From Lentzea cavernae (GTDB lineage: Bacteria; Actinomycetota; Actinomycetes; Mycobacteriales; Pseudonocardiaceae), in NCBI RefSeq assembly GCF_014653695.1, contig NZ_BNAR01000018.1:1-64000 (forward strand): a stretch of DNA of 64,000 nt, written 5' to 3'. This document shows positions 17,152 to 26,743 of the stretch, piece after piece. The notes beneath the pieces were generated by a model. That model did not search any database. It was given only the letters and a program-made list of their open reading frames with translations, and was not told where the DNA came from. Position 1 is the first letter of the stretch. Each line of letters opens with the position of its first letter. Both the position numbers and the translations under genes were made by a program.

Positions 17152-18759
17152 GTGGGTATCTACGGGATCGACCTCGGCACGACGTACTCGTGCGTCGCCC
17201 ACATCGACGACACCGGACGCCCGACGATCGTGAAGAACGCGATCGGCGAGGACACCACTCCTTCGGTGGTCTTCTTCGAGACGCCGGACAACATCGTGGT
17301 GGGCAGGGACGCCAAGAGCTCCGCGAAGATCAGCCCGGCACTGGTGGTGTCGCTGATCAAGCGACAGATGGGCGACAAGGTGTCGTTCACGTTCCACGGC
17401 ACCGAACACACGCCTGAGAGCGTCTCCGCGCTCATCCTCCGCGAACTGGCGCGAGCGGCCGCTGAACACACCGGTGAGACGGTGCACGACGTTGTCATCA
17501 CCGTGCCCGCGTACTTCGGGGTGAGCCAGCGGGAGGCCACGCGCAACGCGGGCAAGATCGCCGGGCTGAACGTCATCGACGTGGTCCCGGAACCGGTGGC
17601 CGCGGCGCTGCACTACGACGCCATGAACACGGGCGAAGACCGCACGATCCTCGTGTACGACCTGGGTGGCGGCACGTTCGACACCACCGTGATCCAGTTG
17701 AACGGCAAGGACGTCTCGGTTGTGTGCACGGACGGCGACCACCACCTCGGCGGTGCGGACTGGGACGAGAAGATCGCCGGCTTCCTGCTGGAGGCCTTCG
17801 TCTCGGAGCACCCCGACGCCGGTGCGGCCGACAGCGAGGACTTCCTGCAGGAGCTGGCGAACGCCGCGGAGGAGCTGAAGAAGGCCCTGTCCGTCACGAC
17901 TTCGCGGCGGCACAACATGCGGTTCGCCGGTCAGGTGACGCGGGCGGAGCTGACCCGAGAGGTGTTCGAGCAGAGCACGGCGGAGTTGCTGGACCGCACC
18001 ATGGACATCACAGCGCGAACCGTGGAGACCGCCAGGTCCCGAGGTGTGAGCGAGTTCGACGACGTGCTGCTGGTCGGCGGCGCCACCCGGATGCCCGCGA
18101 TCGCGCAGGCGCTGCACGCGAGGTTCGGCTTCGACCCCAAGATGCACGACCCCGACCTGGCGGTGGCCAAGGGCGCGGCGTTGTTCGGGCTGATCCAGTC
18201 GGTGAAGATCGCTCTGCCGGAGGGCGAGGGCGCCGGCACGCCACCGAGCGAGACCGCGGTGGCGCTCGTCGCCGACCAGCTCGGCATCGCACCGGAGCAG
18301 GTGGCGCAGCTCGCGGACAAGAAGGTCGTCACCGTGTCGCCGCGAGCCTTCGGAGTGAAGATGCTCAAGGGCGACTCCGACGTGCACTTCATCGACCACC
18401 TGATCAACGCCAACGACGCACTGCCGGCGTCTCCTCCGTCCAAGCAGTACTACACGCGCTACGACCGGCAGGTCTCGATCCTGATCGAGGTGTGGGAGCA
18501 GGCGGGTGCGCGGGCGTCGGAACTGCCGGAGGACAACGAGAAGATCGGCGACGGTCTGATCAGCGGGCTACCGCCCCTGCCCAAAGGCTCCCCTTTGGAC
18601 GTGACGTTCCGCATGGAGCACAACGGAACGTTGCGTGTGCACGCCGTGGAGCTCAGCACTCGCAAGGACCTCACGATCGAGCTGATGATCGACGGGCTCA
18701 GCGGCGACGAGGTCGAACAGGCGCGGGACGTGGTGGCGCGCTACACCGTTGGCGGGTAG
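17152..18759 (+). CDS. Hsp70 family protein 2 (lid-less)
   Basis: 535 residues, a close paralogue of the Hsp70 at 9732: GIDLGTTYS, AYFGVSQREAT, VPEPVAAAL, DLGGGTFDTT and LVGGATRM are all kept, so ATP binding should be intact. It ends soon after the beta substrate-binding region and lacks the helical lid. The GTG at 17152 follows AGAGGA at five to six bases. It starts ten bases after the GrpE stop and six bases before the FnIII gene, so the three are co-transcribed. The likely role is an ATP-dependent switch that holds or releases effectors of the island (inference). Confidence 0.93.
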   Translation: MGIYGIDLGTTYSCVAHIDDTGRPTIVKNAIGEDTTPSVVFFETPDNIVVGRDAKSSAKISPALVVSLIKRQMGDKVSFTFHGTEHTPESVSALILRELARAAAEHTGETVHDVVITVPAYFGVSQREATRNAGKIAGLNVIDVVPEPVAAALHYDAMNTGEDRTILVYDLGGGTFDTTVIQLNGKDVSVVCTDGDHHLGGADWDEKIAGFLLEAFVSEHPDAGAADSEDFLQELANAAEELKKALSVTTSRRHNMRFAGQVTRAELTREVFEQSTAELLDRTMDITARTVETARSRGVSEFDDVLLVGGATRMPAIAQALHARFGFDPKMHDPDLAVAKGAALFGLIQSVKIALPEGEGAGTPPSETAVALVADQLGIAPEQVAQLADKKVVTVSPRAFGVKMLKGDSDVHFIDHLINANDALPASPPSKQYYTRYDRQVSILIEVWEQAGARASELPEDNEKIGDGLISGLPPLPKGSPLDVTFRMEHNGTLRVHAVELSTRKDLTIELMIDGLSGDEVEQARDVVARYTVGG

Positions 18760-18765
18760 TCGCTG

Positions 18766-21429
18766 ATGACGGACGACTTCGACGCCTATCGCGACACGGT
18801 CCTCGACGCGGCGCGCACCGGCGGGAACGTGCCGCCGACCGACCTCTTCGTGCGCTACCACCTGGATCCCCGTGCTGTCGGCGACCCCGCGGAGTTCACC
18901 CGCCGCGTCGATCTGGTGGTCAAGTACTGGCGGAAGCTCAAGCTGCAGAAGAAGTACCTGGCGCTCGCCACCGCGTTGCTGGCGGCGGACACCGATCTCC
19001 GGCGCAAGGGCCTGATGAACCTCGAGGCCTTCACCAAGCGGCGGGACGAGAGCAGAGGCGATGCGCGCGGCCGGCTCGACGAGGAGATCGTCGTCATCGC
19101 GGCGGCGAGGCCGTGTGTCACGCAGGCCGGACTGCGCAGGCTGATCGCGTCCATGGACAACGTGTTCTCCGCGCAGGAGGTCCAGGAGGCGTTGGCCCGC
19201 AGCGGTGTCAGGGTGATCGACCCGCCCTGGGAGCTGCCGGCGGGACACCCGATCCCCGCGGTGAGGTCGCTCAGGGCGCCGCTCACTGCGCTGGGCTTCC
19301 AGCTCTCGCCGGAGGCGCTGTTCGGAACGGAGGCCGTGCGCAAGGGATTCGTGCTGCGCAAGGGTTTCCGCCTCGCTGACGGGCGGACGCTGACCGCGGA
19401 CGTGCTGGAGAAGGCACGCGTCGAGCAGGCGAGGAGCAAACAGGACGAGCGCAAGACCGCGATGGACAACGTCCTCGCCATCCTGCTCAACGCGGCGACC
19501 CAGGCGGCCAACCTGGAGGAGTTGCTGCTGTGGGAGATGAGGGAACAGCTGCGCCCGGCGATCGAGGCGGGTGAGTCCGACAAGCTCGTCGCGCTCGTCG
19601 CCACCAGGCTGGGACTCGATTCCGAGGAGGCGATCGAGCTTGCGGTCACGCTCGCCGGTCAGAGCGGGGAGACGCGGCGCGGTGGTGACGCCACCCTGCA
19701 GATCGCCGAGGCGTTGCGCGCGGGCGAGCTGATGGAGGCGCGCAGGTTGCTCGACGGTGTGCCACCGGGGGAGTGCGCTGAGCTGAGGACCCAGCTCGAC
19801 GAGACGTTGCGGCGCGTGGCCGATCACGTGGCGCGGGCCGAGAAGGCGTTGCGGGAGGGCGACTCCGAGGAAGCCGCCGGACTGTTCGCGGCGGCCGCCG
19901 AGCTCGCGCGCGACGACGACGCGCTGACAGCCAGGGTGTCGGACATCCCGCCTCCACCGGTGCCGGAGGTGTCCGCGGGGATCGACTCCGCCCGAGTCGT
20001 GGTGCGCTGGGCCCCGAGCCAGGCGCGCACGGCCGGGGTCAGGTACCGGCTCGTCCGGTCGGCCGGCACGCCCGCGGTGACGAGCTCGGCCGGGGAGACG
20101 GTGACCGAGACGCAGGGCAACGAGGCGTCCGATGACCTGCCATCGCCCGCGGTTCCGCTTCATTACACGGTTTTCGCGTCTCGTGGCGAAGCGTGGTCGG
20201 TGGGGACGAGCGCACCGGCGCTGGAAGTCGTGCCCAAGGTGGCGGACGTCGTCATGCGCACCGACGAAGGCTCGGTGAGCGGGTCCTGGCGCGCGCATCC
20301 GGCCGCTACCGAGGTGGTCGTGATCCGCACCGCCGGCGGCGAGGGGACCGAACGGCGGATACCCGTGACAGCATCCACGTTCACCGACAGCGACGTCATC
20401 AGCGGCGAGACCTACGCGTACGAGTTCCGTGCCGCGTACCTGAGTCAGGACGGCGAACGGCGCCTGTCGGAGCCGGTGGTCGTGACCGCCAGGCCGGACG
20501 CCCGGCCGGACGCGGTGACCGATCTCGCACACGAGGTTCGCGAGGAGCGGGGCGATGCCGTGCTGGTCGTGGCGTGGAGACCACCGCGCGCCGGTGTGGT
20601 CGAGTTGCGCACCTCGGCCAGCGCACCGCCGTGGCCCGCGGGCACGCTGGTGACCAAGGCGGAGGCGCAGGGATTCGGCCAGCCGGTGAGCGGCGCCGCG
20701 GCGCCTGGTGACGACGGCCGGGTGCGGGTCGCGTTGCCGGTCCGCTCCGGGAGGGTGACCGTCACTGCGGTGACGGTGTCCGGAGACCACGCGGCCATCG
20801 GTGGCACCGTGACCCAGTCGCTGGTCGCGGCCGTGACCGGGCTGCGGATCGAGCGGTTCGAGGACGTGGTCCGGGTCCGCTGGGCGTGGCCGCGGGGAGC
20901 CACCGCGGTCCTCGTGCGGTGGTGGCCCGCCGCTGAGGGGGACGCGCCGATCCACGTCGAGGAGCAGGAGATCTCCGGGCGTGTGCACACCGACTCCGGT
21001 GGTGCCGAACTCAGGACGGGACCGGACTCCGTGACCGTCTCGGTGCAGGCGGTCGCACGGGACCGGGACGGCGAGAGCGTTTCCGCCGCCGTGCGCGCGG
21101 CCGTTCCGGGACGGCCGGTCGCGGTCGGCTACTCGATCCGCCAGGCGGGTCTGCCCGGCCGTCGCCGCCTCGACCTCACCCTCACCAGCGACCGCGCGTG
21201 CCGGGCGCCAGGCATCGTCGTGGTGCACCGGGCGGACGGGGTTCTGCCGCTGCGCGCCGATCGCGGCCGGGTGATCGCCACGCTGCCGCCGTGCAACCTG
21301 ACGGCGGGCGTCCCGGTGACCGTGACGCTGCCGGAACGGGTCACCCCGCTGTCCGGCCTCGCCTGCTTCGCCGACCCCGCTTCCACGACCGCCGACGAGG
21401 TGACCCTTGTTCCCCGCACTGTTCGGTAA
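18766..21429 (+). CDS. Helical plus fibronectin type III repeat protein
   Basis: 887 residues. Residues 1-300 are helical, with charged segments (FTRRVDLVVKYWRKLKLQKKYLAL). Residues 310-400 are TPR-like helices (EARRLLDG, EKALREGDSEEAAGLFAAAAEL). Residues 405-880 contain several Ig/FnIII-like beta units (VSAGIDSARVVVRWAP, RYRLVRS, YAYEFRAAYLSQDGERRLSEP). Similar Hsp70-linked FnIII proteins occur in actinomycetes and may serve as client-binding or scaffold parts, replacing the missing Hsp70 lid (inference). The last 23 bases overlap the next gene. There is no signal peptide, so the FnIII units are probably cytoplasmic. Confidence 0.75.
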   Translation: MTDDFDAYRDTVLDAARTGGNVPPTDLFVRYHLDPRAVGDPAEFTRRVDLVVKYWRKLKLQKKYLALATALLAADTDLRRKGLMNLEAFTKRRDESRGDARGRLDEEIVVIAAARPCVTQAGLRRLIASMDNVFSAQEVQEALARSGVRVIDPPWELPAGHPIPAVRSLRAPLTALGFQLSPEALFGTEAVRKGFVLRKGFRLADGRTLTADVLEKARVEQARSKQDERKTAMDNVLAILLNAATQAANLEELLLWEMREQLRPAIEAGESDKLVALVATRLGLDSEEAIELAVTLAGQSGETRRGGDATLQIAEALRAGELMEARRLLDGVPPGECAELRTQLDETLRRVADHVARAEKALREGDSEEAAGLFAAAAELARDDDALTARVSDIPPPPVPEVSAGIDSARVVVRWAPSQARTAGVRYRLVRSAGTPAVTSSAGETVTETQGNEASDDLPSPAVPLHYTVFASRGEAWSVGTSAPALEVVPKVADVVMRTDEGSVSGSWRAHPAATEVVVIRTAGGEGTERRIPVTASTFTDSDVISGETYAYEFRAAYLSQDGERRLSEPVVVTARPDARPDAVTDLAHEVREERGDAVLVVAWRPPRAGVVELRTSASAPPWPAGTLVTKAEAQGFGQPVSGAAAPGDDGRVRVALPVRSGRVTVTAVTVSGDHAAIGGTVTQSLVAAVTGLRIERFEDVVRVRWAWPRGATAVLVRWWPAAEGDAPIHVEEQEISGRVHTDSGGAELRTGPDSVTVSVQAVARDRDGESVSAAVRAAVPGRPVAVGYSIRQAGLPGRRRLDLTLTSDRACRAPGIVVVHRADGVLPLRADRGRVIATLPPCNLTAGVPVTVTLPERVTPLSGLACFADPASTTADEVTLVPRTVR

Positions 21430-22615
21430 CGGGCTGCACTGCCCGTACTGCTACCGGTCGTTCCGCGCCAGGGAGATCCGCTTCCGGTGCTCGGGCCGGG
21501 TCGGGACGAAGAAGCGCTGCGAGACGAAGCTCGACCGCGTCCTGGCCGACCAGATGGGGGACCACGACCCGCAGTACCCGGTGTTCGACGGCGACGGCCG
21601 CAAGTCCACCGCGGTGCACGACGCGTGCTACGCCGAGACCCACTACCGGGTGTGCCCGCGCTGCCACAGCCAGCTTCCCGTCCAGTTCGGACAGATCGAC
21701 AGCAAGCTGATCGCCCTGGTGGGAGCGAAGGACAGCGGCAAGACGGTCTACATGACGGTGTTGTTGCACGAGCTGATGAACGACGTCGGAGCTCGCATCC
21801 AGGCGTCGGTGCTCGGTGCCGACGCCTCGACGAGCACCCGGTTCGAGAACGTCTACCAGCGCGTCCTGTACGAGAAGCACGAGCTTTACAGCGCGACCCG
21901 CACCGCCGTCGCGGAGAAGGGCGGCCGGCGCCCGCTCGTCTTCAACCTCACCATTCGCGGCCGGAACAAGGTGCGCAGCACCCTGCTCTCGTTCTACGAC
22001 ACCGCGGGCGAGGACATGAACAGCGAGCGGAGCATCGACCAGAACGTCCGGTACATGACGAGCGCGGACGGCATCGTGCTGTTGCTGGACCCGTTGCAGA
22101 TGAGAGGCGCGCGTCCGCACGTCGACGCGGACGCGTTGCTGCCCAAGCTGGTGCCGGCCGAGGACTCCCCGTCCTCCGTGCTGGCGAACATCGTCAAACA
22201 GCTGCAGGGCAGCACCGGGGTCAAGGCGGGCAAGCGCATCGACAAGCCGATCGCGGTGGCGTTCACGAAGATGGACGCGCTGCAAAGCGCGTTGCCCTCC
22301 GGCAGTCCGTGGCACCGGACTCCTTCGGAGAGCGCGGCTTTCAACGAGCCGGACAGCGTCGAGGTGCACCGGCACATGCAGGCGTTGCTGCACGAGTGGG
22401 CCGGCCGCAACCTGGACGAGACGCTGGCGAACAGCTTCACGCGCTACCGGCTGTTCGGGCTGTCGGCCCTGGGCGAGAGTCCCCGGCTGGAAGGAGAGGA
22501 CACGCAACGGGTCTCCGAACGCGGAGTGCAGCCACACCGCGTCGAGGACCCGTTCCTGTGGTTGATGAGCGAATTCGGCGCCATCCGCAGGACGACGAAG
22601 CCGGCCGGTGAGTGA
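21407..22615 (+). CDS. Zinc-ribbon GTPase of the double-GTPase (DO-GTPase) type
   Basis: 402 residues. The N-terminus has paired cysteine knuckles (C12/C15, C28/C38, C74, C83/C86). A P-loop GTPase follows: GAKDSGKT at 106-113, switch-II-like DTAGED at 198-203 and TKMD at 287-290 as the base-recognition loop. This fits the GTPases found with GAP1 proteins in conflict systems. The start is a TTG at 21407, inside the end of the FnIII gene; no better start is in frame. It overlaps the GAP1 gene by eight bases. Confidence 0.82.
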   Translation: MFPALFGNGLHCPYCYRSFRAREIRFRCSGRVGTKKRCETKLDRVLADQMGDHDPQYPVFDGDGRKSTAVHDACYAETHYRVCPRCHSQLPVQFGQIDSKLIALVGAKDSGKTVYMTVLLHELMNDVGARIQASVLGADASTSTRFENVYQRVLYEKHELYSATRTAVAEKGGRRPLVFNLTIRGRNKVRSTLLSFYDTAGEDMNSERSIDQNVRYMTSADGIVLLLDPLQMRGARPHVDADALLPKLVPAEDSPSSVLANIVKQLQGSTGVKAGKRIDKPIAVAFTKMDALQSALPSGSPWHRTPSESAAFNEPDSVEVHRHMQALLHEWAGRNLDETLANSFTRYRLFGLSALGESPRLEGEDTQRVSERGVQPHRVEDPFLWLMSEFGAIRRTTKPAGE

Positions 22616-24965
22616 GATGGGGTTCAGCCAGCTCTACTACACCTCGTGCGAACGCGGACTGGCAGGCCATCCTGGTCTCCAGTTCAACGCGGCGACGCCG
22701 GGAGTCCGCCCCGAGGTGATGACCGCGGTGGAGGAGATGACCGGGTATGAACCGCCACCGTCGCTCGCCTACGGCGCGAGTGCGGCCGCGATCGCCACAG
22801 CGCCGGTGAACCTCTGCTATCAACCCGGAACCACGAAGACACCGGCGACGATGCTGGCACAGGTCGCCTTCGTGGGCACCGACTACTCGCGCCGGTTCGG
22901 CAACTACTTCGCGCACACCCTCGTCACGTCGAACCCGGCGGACTTCGGCGAGGTCCTGCCGATCGAGCTGTGGGGATCGGCGTTGTGGACCCGGGAACCG
23001 GTCGACGACCCGGACCTGCCCGTGCTCGGCGGCCTCACCCCTGGCGGACTGGACCGCGACGCCGTCGCGGCGTTCGTCACCGCGCATCGCGGGGAACGGC
23101 ACCTGCCCGCCCTGCTGACCGCGATCGACCTCGCCCTGCGTCCGGAAGGTCGCAGGGTCGTGGTGGTCGAGCGCGACGCGGCTGCGGTGGCCGCCTGGAT
23201 CGCCGCGGCCTCGTACCTGCTGCCGCGCGAGAGCGTTCGCCGCATGTCGTTCGCCACCTACGAGCACCAGCCGCGGTTCAGCGGGATGCACGTCGTGGGC
23301 ACACTGGCGGAGTCGGAGGTGAGCCGGGCGGCGTTCGACACCTACCACCTGTTCGACTTCGTGGCCGACGAGATCAGCCAGATCGACGTGCACCCGATGG
23401 CGGCGCACCTCGCCTACATGGGCGTGGAATCAGCGGAACTGCTGTGGCGGCAGGCCCGCGAGCTCGCAGACGGGTCCGAGGAAGGTCTCGACGGGTGGTA
23501 TCCCGTGGTAATGGCGGACGCCGGCACCGACGCCGTCGTCGTGGCGCCGTGGCTCGCCGCGCACGCACGCAGACTCGAAGCGGAGACCGTCGAACGGATC
23601 GGTTCGCTGCTCGACGTCAGTGGCTGCTCGCTGGACGCTCTCGCACGGCTCGCGCAGGCCACGGAGGCTGTCGGCGCCACAGGTTTCGCCGAACAGGTCG
23701 AGCTCGCGTGGGCGAGGAAGTTCATCGAGACGGCGCCGTCCGGCGGGACTCTGCCGGTGCGGTCCGTCCCTGCTCGCCAGGAAGTGGCGGTGGCACTGGC
23801 CGAGCGCCTTCCGCTCGCCGACGCCCGAGCCGCCGCCGCGTTGCTGCACTGGGCGGAGGAGTGCGCCATCCGGGTGCCGGACGACGTGCAGCACCAGACC
23901 GGAGCCAGGGCGATCGGCCCTGCGGTGTGGGAAGAGGGCGCGGAGGCGTGGTTGGTGCCGTTGCTGCGCTCGTGGCCCGGAGTGCGGGGCGGGGTGGTCG
24001 CGCACATTTCGGCGTCCGTCCACAACAGACTGTCCGATGTGATCGGTCTGCTCTCGTCGGAGCTGGCGCCGTTGTTGCGGTTGCGGGAGGACGGTGGGCT
24101 CGCCGTCGCTGTCCTGCTCGCGGACGTGAAGACGGGCCGGATACAGCCCGTCCACGCGCTGGCGAGGCTGGCGTTGTCCGGGCAGGTGCAGCCGGACGTG
24201 CTGATCTTGCTGTGGCCGGACGGCTGGACGCACCACGACGCGTTGCTGCTGCTGGACAACGTGGAGAAGAGCCTGTTCTGCCGGCCGCCGCTGCTGCAGT
24301 GGCTCAACGAGGCACTGCTGTCGCCGGCGTCCGGTGGTGATACCTATGAACGATTGTGTGCGAAGGTCCTGGAGGAGCCGGTGGTGGGGGTCCTGCCGAG
24401 AGAGACCGTCAAACAGGTCAACGCCCGGTTCGAGGCCGCCTCGCTGGTCGACGGGATGGTACGGGCTCGATCAGAGCAGCAGTTCGGGCACGCCATGGAC
24501 GAGTTCATCGGGGTTTACCGAGGGACTCGCAACGAGCGCCGTCGCGGGGAGCTGATGACGGTGCTCGTCGATAAGGCCGCCGAGGTTCCGCCGGAATGGT
24601 TCGCGTTGTTGTACGCGCGACTGCAGGACGTGCGCGACGCCTATCGCTCCGCTGCGCAACCATCGCTGGACCCGCGTCAGGCCGACCCCGCCGTGGCCGC
24701 CGACCTCCTCACCGTGGCGCGGTATCTCGGGGACGTCGTCGGTGTGCGGGGGATCAACGCCATGCGCATGGAGTTGCACGAGCAGACCCTGCCCGCGGTG
24801 CGGAAGTGGCCGCGTCCCCTGGTCCGGCAGGTCGTCGAACTGCTGCGCCGGCGCGGGCCGCAGGACCTGGCCCGCTGGTTCGCCGACGAGTCGCGGGCGT
24901 TCGCGGGGAATCCGCTGGCGAGGTTCCTGCTCGGGCAGATGCGGTCCAGAGAACGGAGGCGGTGA
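22608..24965 (+). CDS. GTPase-associated protein 1 (GAP1)-like protein
   Basis: 785 residues. The N-terminus (QLYYTSCERGLAGHPGLQFNA) is the hallmark of the GAP1-N domain family, followed by a middle region and a helical C-terminal part as in GAP1-M and GAP1-C. The function is not known experimentally. It always sits with double-GTPases as a presumed regulator or adaptor (family knowledge as I recall it). The GTG at 22608 overlaps the GTPase stop; an ATG at 22617 would be three codons shorter. It lies between the two GTPases of this operon, matching the expected three-gene core. Confidence 0.82.
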   Translation: MSEMGFSQLYYTSCERGLAGHPGLQFNAATPGVRPEVMTAVEEMTGYEPPPSLAYGASAAAIATAPVNLCYQPGTTKTPATMLAQVAFVGTDYSRRFGNYFAHTLVTSNPADFGEVLPIELWGSALWTREPVDDPDLPVLGGLTPGGLDRDAVAAFVTAHRGERHLPALLTAIDLALRPEGRRVVVVERDAAAVAAWIAAASYLLPRESVRRMSFATYEHQPRFSGMHVVGTLAESEVSRAAFDTYHLFDFVADEISQIDVHPMAAHLAYMGVESAELLWRQARELADGSEEGLDGWYPVVMADAGTDAVVVAPWLAAHARRLEAETVERIGSLLDVSGCSLDALARLAQATEAVGATGFAEQVELAWARKFIETAPSGGTLPVRSVPARQEVAVALAERLPLADARAAAALLHWAEECAIRVPDDVQHQTGARAIGPAVWEEGAEAWLVPLLRSWPGVRGGVVAHISASVHNRLSDVIGLLSSELAPLLRLREDGGLAVAVLLADVKTGRIQPVHALARLALSGQVQPDVLILLWPDGWTHHDALLLLDNVEKSLFCRPPLLQWLNEALLSPASGGDTYERLCAKVLEEPVVGVLPRETVKQVNARFEAASLVDGMVRARSEQQFGHAMDEFIGVYRGTRNERRRGELMTVLVDKAAEVPPEWFALLYARLQDVRDAYRSAAQPSLDPRQADPAVAADLLTVARYLGDVVGVRGINAMRMELHEQTLPAVRKWPRPLVRQVVELLRRRGPQDLARWFADESRAFAGNPLARFLLGQMRSRERRR

Positions 24966-24970
24966 TCCTC

Positions 24971-26509
24971 ATGATGCTCGTGGTCGCGCTGGCCCTCGTG
25001 GTGATCGTGCCTCCACTGGTGGCGGCGATGACGTTCGCCCAGAAGGTGTTGCGCGGATACGTGGTCTCCCTGGCAGCCGGGTACGGGATGGGCAAGGCGG
25101 CGAACGCGCTGGAGGCGAAGAGGCCGCCGGCGAAGCGGTCGCCGAAGGAAGAGCCCGCGTGGGACTTCTACCTGCGTGGTCAAGCGTGGCGGGACATCGT
25201 TCACGCCCACCGCGCCGGGGCCGCCGCGGCGAGAGGTGTGATCGCGAAACGTGCCAAGGAGATCGGGAAGAAGCACTTCGAGGACCCGCTCGGCAACAAC
25301 TGGCTCGGAGCCTTCCACTACCTCGGACTGGCGCTGGGGCTCCTGCTGGCACTGGCCGCTCTCGTGAGCGCCGGAGTGGGGACGGGGCTGTTCCTGTTCG
25401 TCCTGCTCGGTTGCAGCTACCTCGCGCTGTACCTGCTGCGGCTCGTCGATGTCGTGATGTTGCGGTTCCGCGGCATCACGATGACGTGCAGGGTGTGCGG
25501 ACACCGGGTGACCGAGGTGCTGTACGGGTGTCCCGGCTGCAAGACCACCCTGCACGGCGATGTCCGGCCCGGCCGCTACGGCATGACCCGTCGCAGGTGC
25601 CAGTGCGGCAAACCGTTCCCGTCGATGATGGTGCTGATGTGGTTCGTCAAGCAGGACGACAAGCCGACCCTGTGGTGTCCCCGCTACCGCGACGGGGAGG
25701 AACCGCACCAGCTCACCGGCCACACCGGGGAGATGGCCGAGATCGTGCTGCCGGTGTTCGGCGCGCCGAGCGCGGGCAAGACGCAGCTGATCACCGTGCT
25801 GATAATCGCCATGGAGGCGATGACGACCCGATCCGGCGGTGACTTCACCTACGCCGATGACCAGAGCAGGAAGTGGGCGGAGGACGGCAAGCGCAAGCTT
25901 GTCGCCACCTCGCGGCCGGACAAGACCAAGATCGCGACCAAGGGCGGTGTCGCACCGCCCGCCTGCTCGGTCCTCGTCGCGCCGCGCCGCGGCACCCGCA
26001 AGCTGGTGCACGTGTTCGACGCGGCGGGAGAGATCTTCAGCAACGCCAAGCAGATCCAGGAGCTGCAGTACTTCCGGATCGCGCGGACGTTCGTCTTCGT
26101 GGTCGACCCGATGTCGATCAAATCGGTGTGGGACGGGTTCGAGCTCGCGGAGCGCCAGGCGTTCGAGGACCGGCGGGCACAGCAGGAGCCGCACGTCACG
26201 TTCTCCGAGACGGTGTCGACGATGACGGCGATGGGCGTGGACCTCGCCAAGATCCACCTGGTGGTCGCGGTGAGCAAGGCCGACCTGGTCAAGCCGATGC
26301 TGGCCGATGTGGACACCGGCGACTCGCTCGCGATCAAGGAGTGGCTCGAGGACGTCGGCCAGGGCAACATCGTCCGGCGCATGGAGACGACCTTCAAAGA
26401 GGTGACGTACTTCCTGACGGCGGCGCTGCCCGACGAGCACAACGACGCGCATCCGAGCGTCGAGACGTTCGCCGGCCTCACCCTGGCCGATGAAGGGCTT
26501 CGTCTGTGA
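24971..26509 (+). CDS. Membrane-anchored zinc-ribbon GTPase (second double-GTPase)
   Basis: 512 residues. The N-terminal helix (residues 2-22) and two further helices (115-135, 138-158) are membrane segments. Cys-rich ribbons follow (C173/C176, C187/C190, C210/C212, C236). The GTPase domain has GAPSAGKT at 264-271, DAAGE at 350-354 and SKAD at 435-438. It would place the GTPase arm of the system at the membrane. GGAGG lies 11 bases before the ATG at 24971. A GTG at 24962, overlapping the GAP1 stop, is possible but only two bases from that GGAGG. Confidence 0.82.
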   Translation: MMLVVALALVVIVPPLVAAMTFAQKVLRGYVVSLAAGYGMGKAANALEAKRPPAKRSPKEEPAWDFYLRGQAWRDIVHAHRAGAAAARGVIAKRAKEIGKKHFEDPLGNNWLGAFHYLGLALGLLLALAALVSAGVGTGLFLFVLLGCSYLALYLLRLVDVVMLRFRGITMTCRVCGHRVTEVLYGCPGCKTTLHGDVRPGRYGMTRRRCQCGKPFPSMMVLMWFVKQDDKPTLWCPRYRDGEEPHQLTGHTGEMAEIVLPVFGAPSAGKTQLITVLIIAMEAMTTRSGGDFTYADDQSRKWAEDGKRKLVATSRPDKTKIATKGGVAPPACSVLVAPRRGTRKLVHVFDAAGEIFSNAKQIQELQYFRIARTFVFVVDPMSIKSVWDGFELAERQAFEDRRAQQEPHVTFSETVSTMTAMGVDLAKIHLVVAVSKADLVKPMLADVDTGDSLAIKEWLEDVGQGNIVRRMETTFKEVTYFLTAALPDEHNDAHPSVETFAGLTLADEGLRL

Positions 26510-26524
26510 CGAGAGAGGTCTGAC

Positions 26525-26662
26525 GTGCACAAACAGCCGTACCACCGGTGGCGGGTGACCGCGTTCGTGCTGACCGTGACCATCGGCTCCCTCATCGTGC
26601 TGACCTTCCTGATCCTGGTCGCCTCGGTTCTCGCCGGCCTCGTGATGACACCGTTCGCCTGA
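26525..26662 (+). CDS. 45-residue single-pass membrane peptide
   Basis: A GTG start with AGAGG six bases upstream begins 15 bases after the stop of the membrane GTPase gene. The peptide has a basic N-terminus (HKQPYHRWR) and one strongly hydrophobic helix of about 25 residues (ending VLAGLVMTPFA). Position and start signal support a real last gene of the operon, perhaps a membrane anchor, or a toxic or lytic peptide. Function is unknown. Confidence 0.65.
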   Translation: MHKQPYHRWRVTAFVLTVTIGSLIVLTFLILVASVLAGLVMTPFA

Positions 26663-26743
26663 GGTCGCCCTGTCCACCCGGTGCCGGTGAGGGCGTCCGC
26701 ACCAGGCACAATGTGGACCGTGGGTGTCTCGGAGGGAGCTGCT

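Noticed and set aside
18568..21228. An 886-codon minus-strand frame
   Set aside because: It is a shadow of the Hsp70-2/FnIII genes; low-complexity composition and no start signal.
16611..26509. A J-domain co-chaperone for the Hsp70s
   Set aside because: No HPD-containing J-domain was found in any gene of the island on either strand.
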